Of a stretch of 21,499 bases of DNA, positions 21,007 through 21,499 are shown piece by piece. Where the stretch lies: the NCBI GenBank assembly GCA_964345235.1, contig CAYFQE010000018.1:1-21499 (forward strand). The letters are read 5' to 3'. The notes beneath the pieces are model-generated. The model saw only the letters and a program-made list of their open reading frames with translations. It was not told where the DNA came from and did no database searches. The stretch comes from Scatomorpha sp964345235. Its GTDB lineage: Bacteria; Bacillota; Clostridia; Oscillospirales; Oscillospiraceae. Numbering within the stretch: the first letter of the stretch is position 1; each line of letters begins with the position of its first letter. The translations under genes and the position numbers were made by a program.

Positions 21007-21440
21007 ATGGGATATATCAGAAAAAGCTGAGCAGTAACAGCCTTAGGGAAAGAATCGTTTGGACTGCCGTGTTGTTTTTTGTATTGTTTTTCGGGATTAT
21101 GCTTTTAAGCTATTTTTTTCTTCCCGAAGGTCTTTTAAAAAACAAAAATCCGATGCAAAACTGGGACAATTCAGATAACACCCTGATTCTCGCCCTGCAA
21201 ATATTCTTATTCAATCTCTTGTCGGTAATTATAATATTTCTGGCAAGTCTTTTCGGCCAGAAAAAAGTAGATGACGAAAACTTTCTTTCCGTGGGATATC
21301 CCAGGTATTTGGGAATGGTATGCAGCGCTACGCTGATGTCCTCTGCCAGCTGCTTTCTTAGCTTGCCGGTGATGTTGTATGGTATAGTCATTTTCATGTT
21401 TTGTGCCTCCTTGCTTTTGGTAGGTACATATTCGCTCTAA
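21007..21440 (+). pseudogene. Frameshifted and 3'-fused membrane protein gene, function unknown
   Basis: AGGAG (20995-20999) lies 7 bases before an ATG that reads MGYIRKS and stops at 21028. One extra base in the run of five A (21021-21025) would join it to a long frame reading KKLSSNSLRERIVWTAVLFF... through 21440. That frame has two or three membrane spans (about 21060-21120 and 21185-21255, then a hydrophobic stretch after 21310) and a polar segment KNKNPMQNWDNSDNT. Its first start codon without the frameshift is GTG 21069, with no ribosome binding site. The look of the first part (span, NWDNSDNT, LQIFLFNLLSVIIIFLASLFGQKK) reminds me loosely of SpoIIM-type membrane proteins. From about 21291 onward the sequence is better explained by a gene on the opposite strand, so the native 3' end is probably lost. 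Confidence 0.55.
21293..21397 (-). pseudogene. 5' fragment of a gene resembling integrative-element 'virulence-related' proteins
   Basis: On the minus strand ATG at 21397 follows AAGGAGG (21406-21412) with 8-base spacing, a textbook translation start. The first 35 residues begin MKMTIPYNITGKLRKQL and end IPKYLGYPT. This resembles the start of a protein family common on Clostridial integrative elements and phages (pattern MKxTIxYNxTGxxRKxLVxxIS...xKYLGxPT). After this the frame continues only as the antisense of the membrane gene, so the fragment appears cut off at about 21290. Recognition is by memory of the pattern, not by a search. Confidence 0.45.
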
Positions 21441-21499
21441 AGGTACAGAATAGCAAGTCATATCGGTGAGATGTATCAAAAAGTTTAAAATTTATCGTG

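Noticed and set aside
21021..21027. Programmed -1 frameshift at the A run
   Set aside because: In the zero frame the site is AGA AAA AGC. A-site re-pairing from AGC to AAG would be mismatched, so it does not fit the X-XXY-YYZ rule.

Overview
The window looks like a scaffold from an anaerobic, monoderm Clostridia-type bacterium (Bacillota). The signs are several lipoproteins with MKK...AC signal peptides, strong GGAGG ribosome binding sites, heavy use of ATA and AGA codons, sigma-A type promoters, transcription-attenuating riboswitch logic and a chagasin-like lipoprotein. A run of 100 N (8567-8666) marks it as an assembled draft or metagenomic scaffold. I cannot name a genus.

Layout. (1) 1-2100: a beta-propeller-like lipoprotein on the minus strand, a solitary HicB-type antitoxin gene, and a minus-strand tRNA-Ser(GGA) with its own promoter and terminator. 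(2) 2226-8098: a purine salvage and uptake block. A xanthine phosphoribosyltransferase gene is followed by a guanine-type purine riboswitch with a readable terminator/antiterminator switch, then a BMP-family nucleoside ABC importer (lipoprotein, double ATPase, two permeases). An attenuating hairpin lies after the lipoprotein gene and a terminator closes the operon. (3) 8100-8990: about 900 bases without a gene, packed with a family of palindromic repeat modules, part of it a 258-bp tandem duplication interrupted by the N gap. (4) 9000-10460: NADP-type glutamate dehydrogenase on the minus strand with clear promoter and terminator. (5) 10914-11273: a small chagasin-like (I42) lipoprotein. (6) 11336-17902: the most interesting block. 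A minus-strand run of seven tightly packed or overlapping genes (XdhC-like protein, P-loop NTPase, DUF364 protein, FecCD-type permease, ABC ATPase, 48-aa CXXC membrane peptide, membrane polyferredoxin) is divergent from the cognate substrate-binding lipoprotein. Both directions start on either side of one perfect 24-bp palindrome. (7) 17936-20941: an aldehyde dehydrogenase and an HtrA-type protease, not adjacent in function, that share an almost identical promoter-region element. (8) 21007-21499: a membrane-protein gene with an early frameshift. It runs head-on into the 5' end of a minus-strand gene that resembles a protein carried by integrative elements; the two appear fused at about 21290-21300.

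How the genes may work together. Region 2 is a coherent purine economy: nucleosides or bases are imported under riboswitch control and salvaged by Xpt. Region 6 combines a metal/metallo-compound importer with XdhC (molybdenum-cofactor sulfuration family), DUF364 (proposed heavy-metal chelation) and a membrane iron-sulfur electron carrier. I infer a metal acquisition and cofactor-maturation unit, with molybdenum or tungsten the leading guess, but the sequence alone does not fix the substrate.
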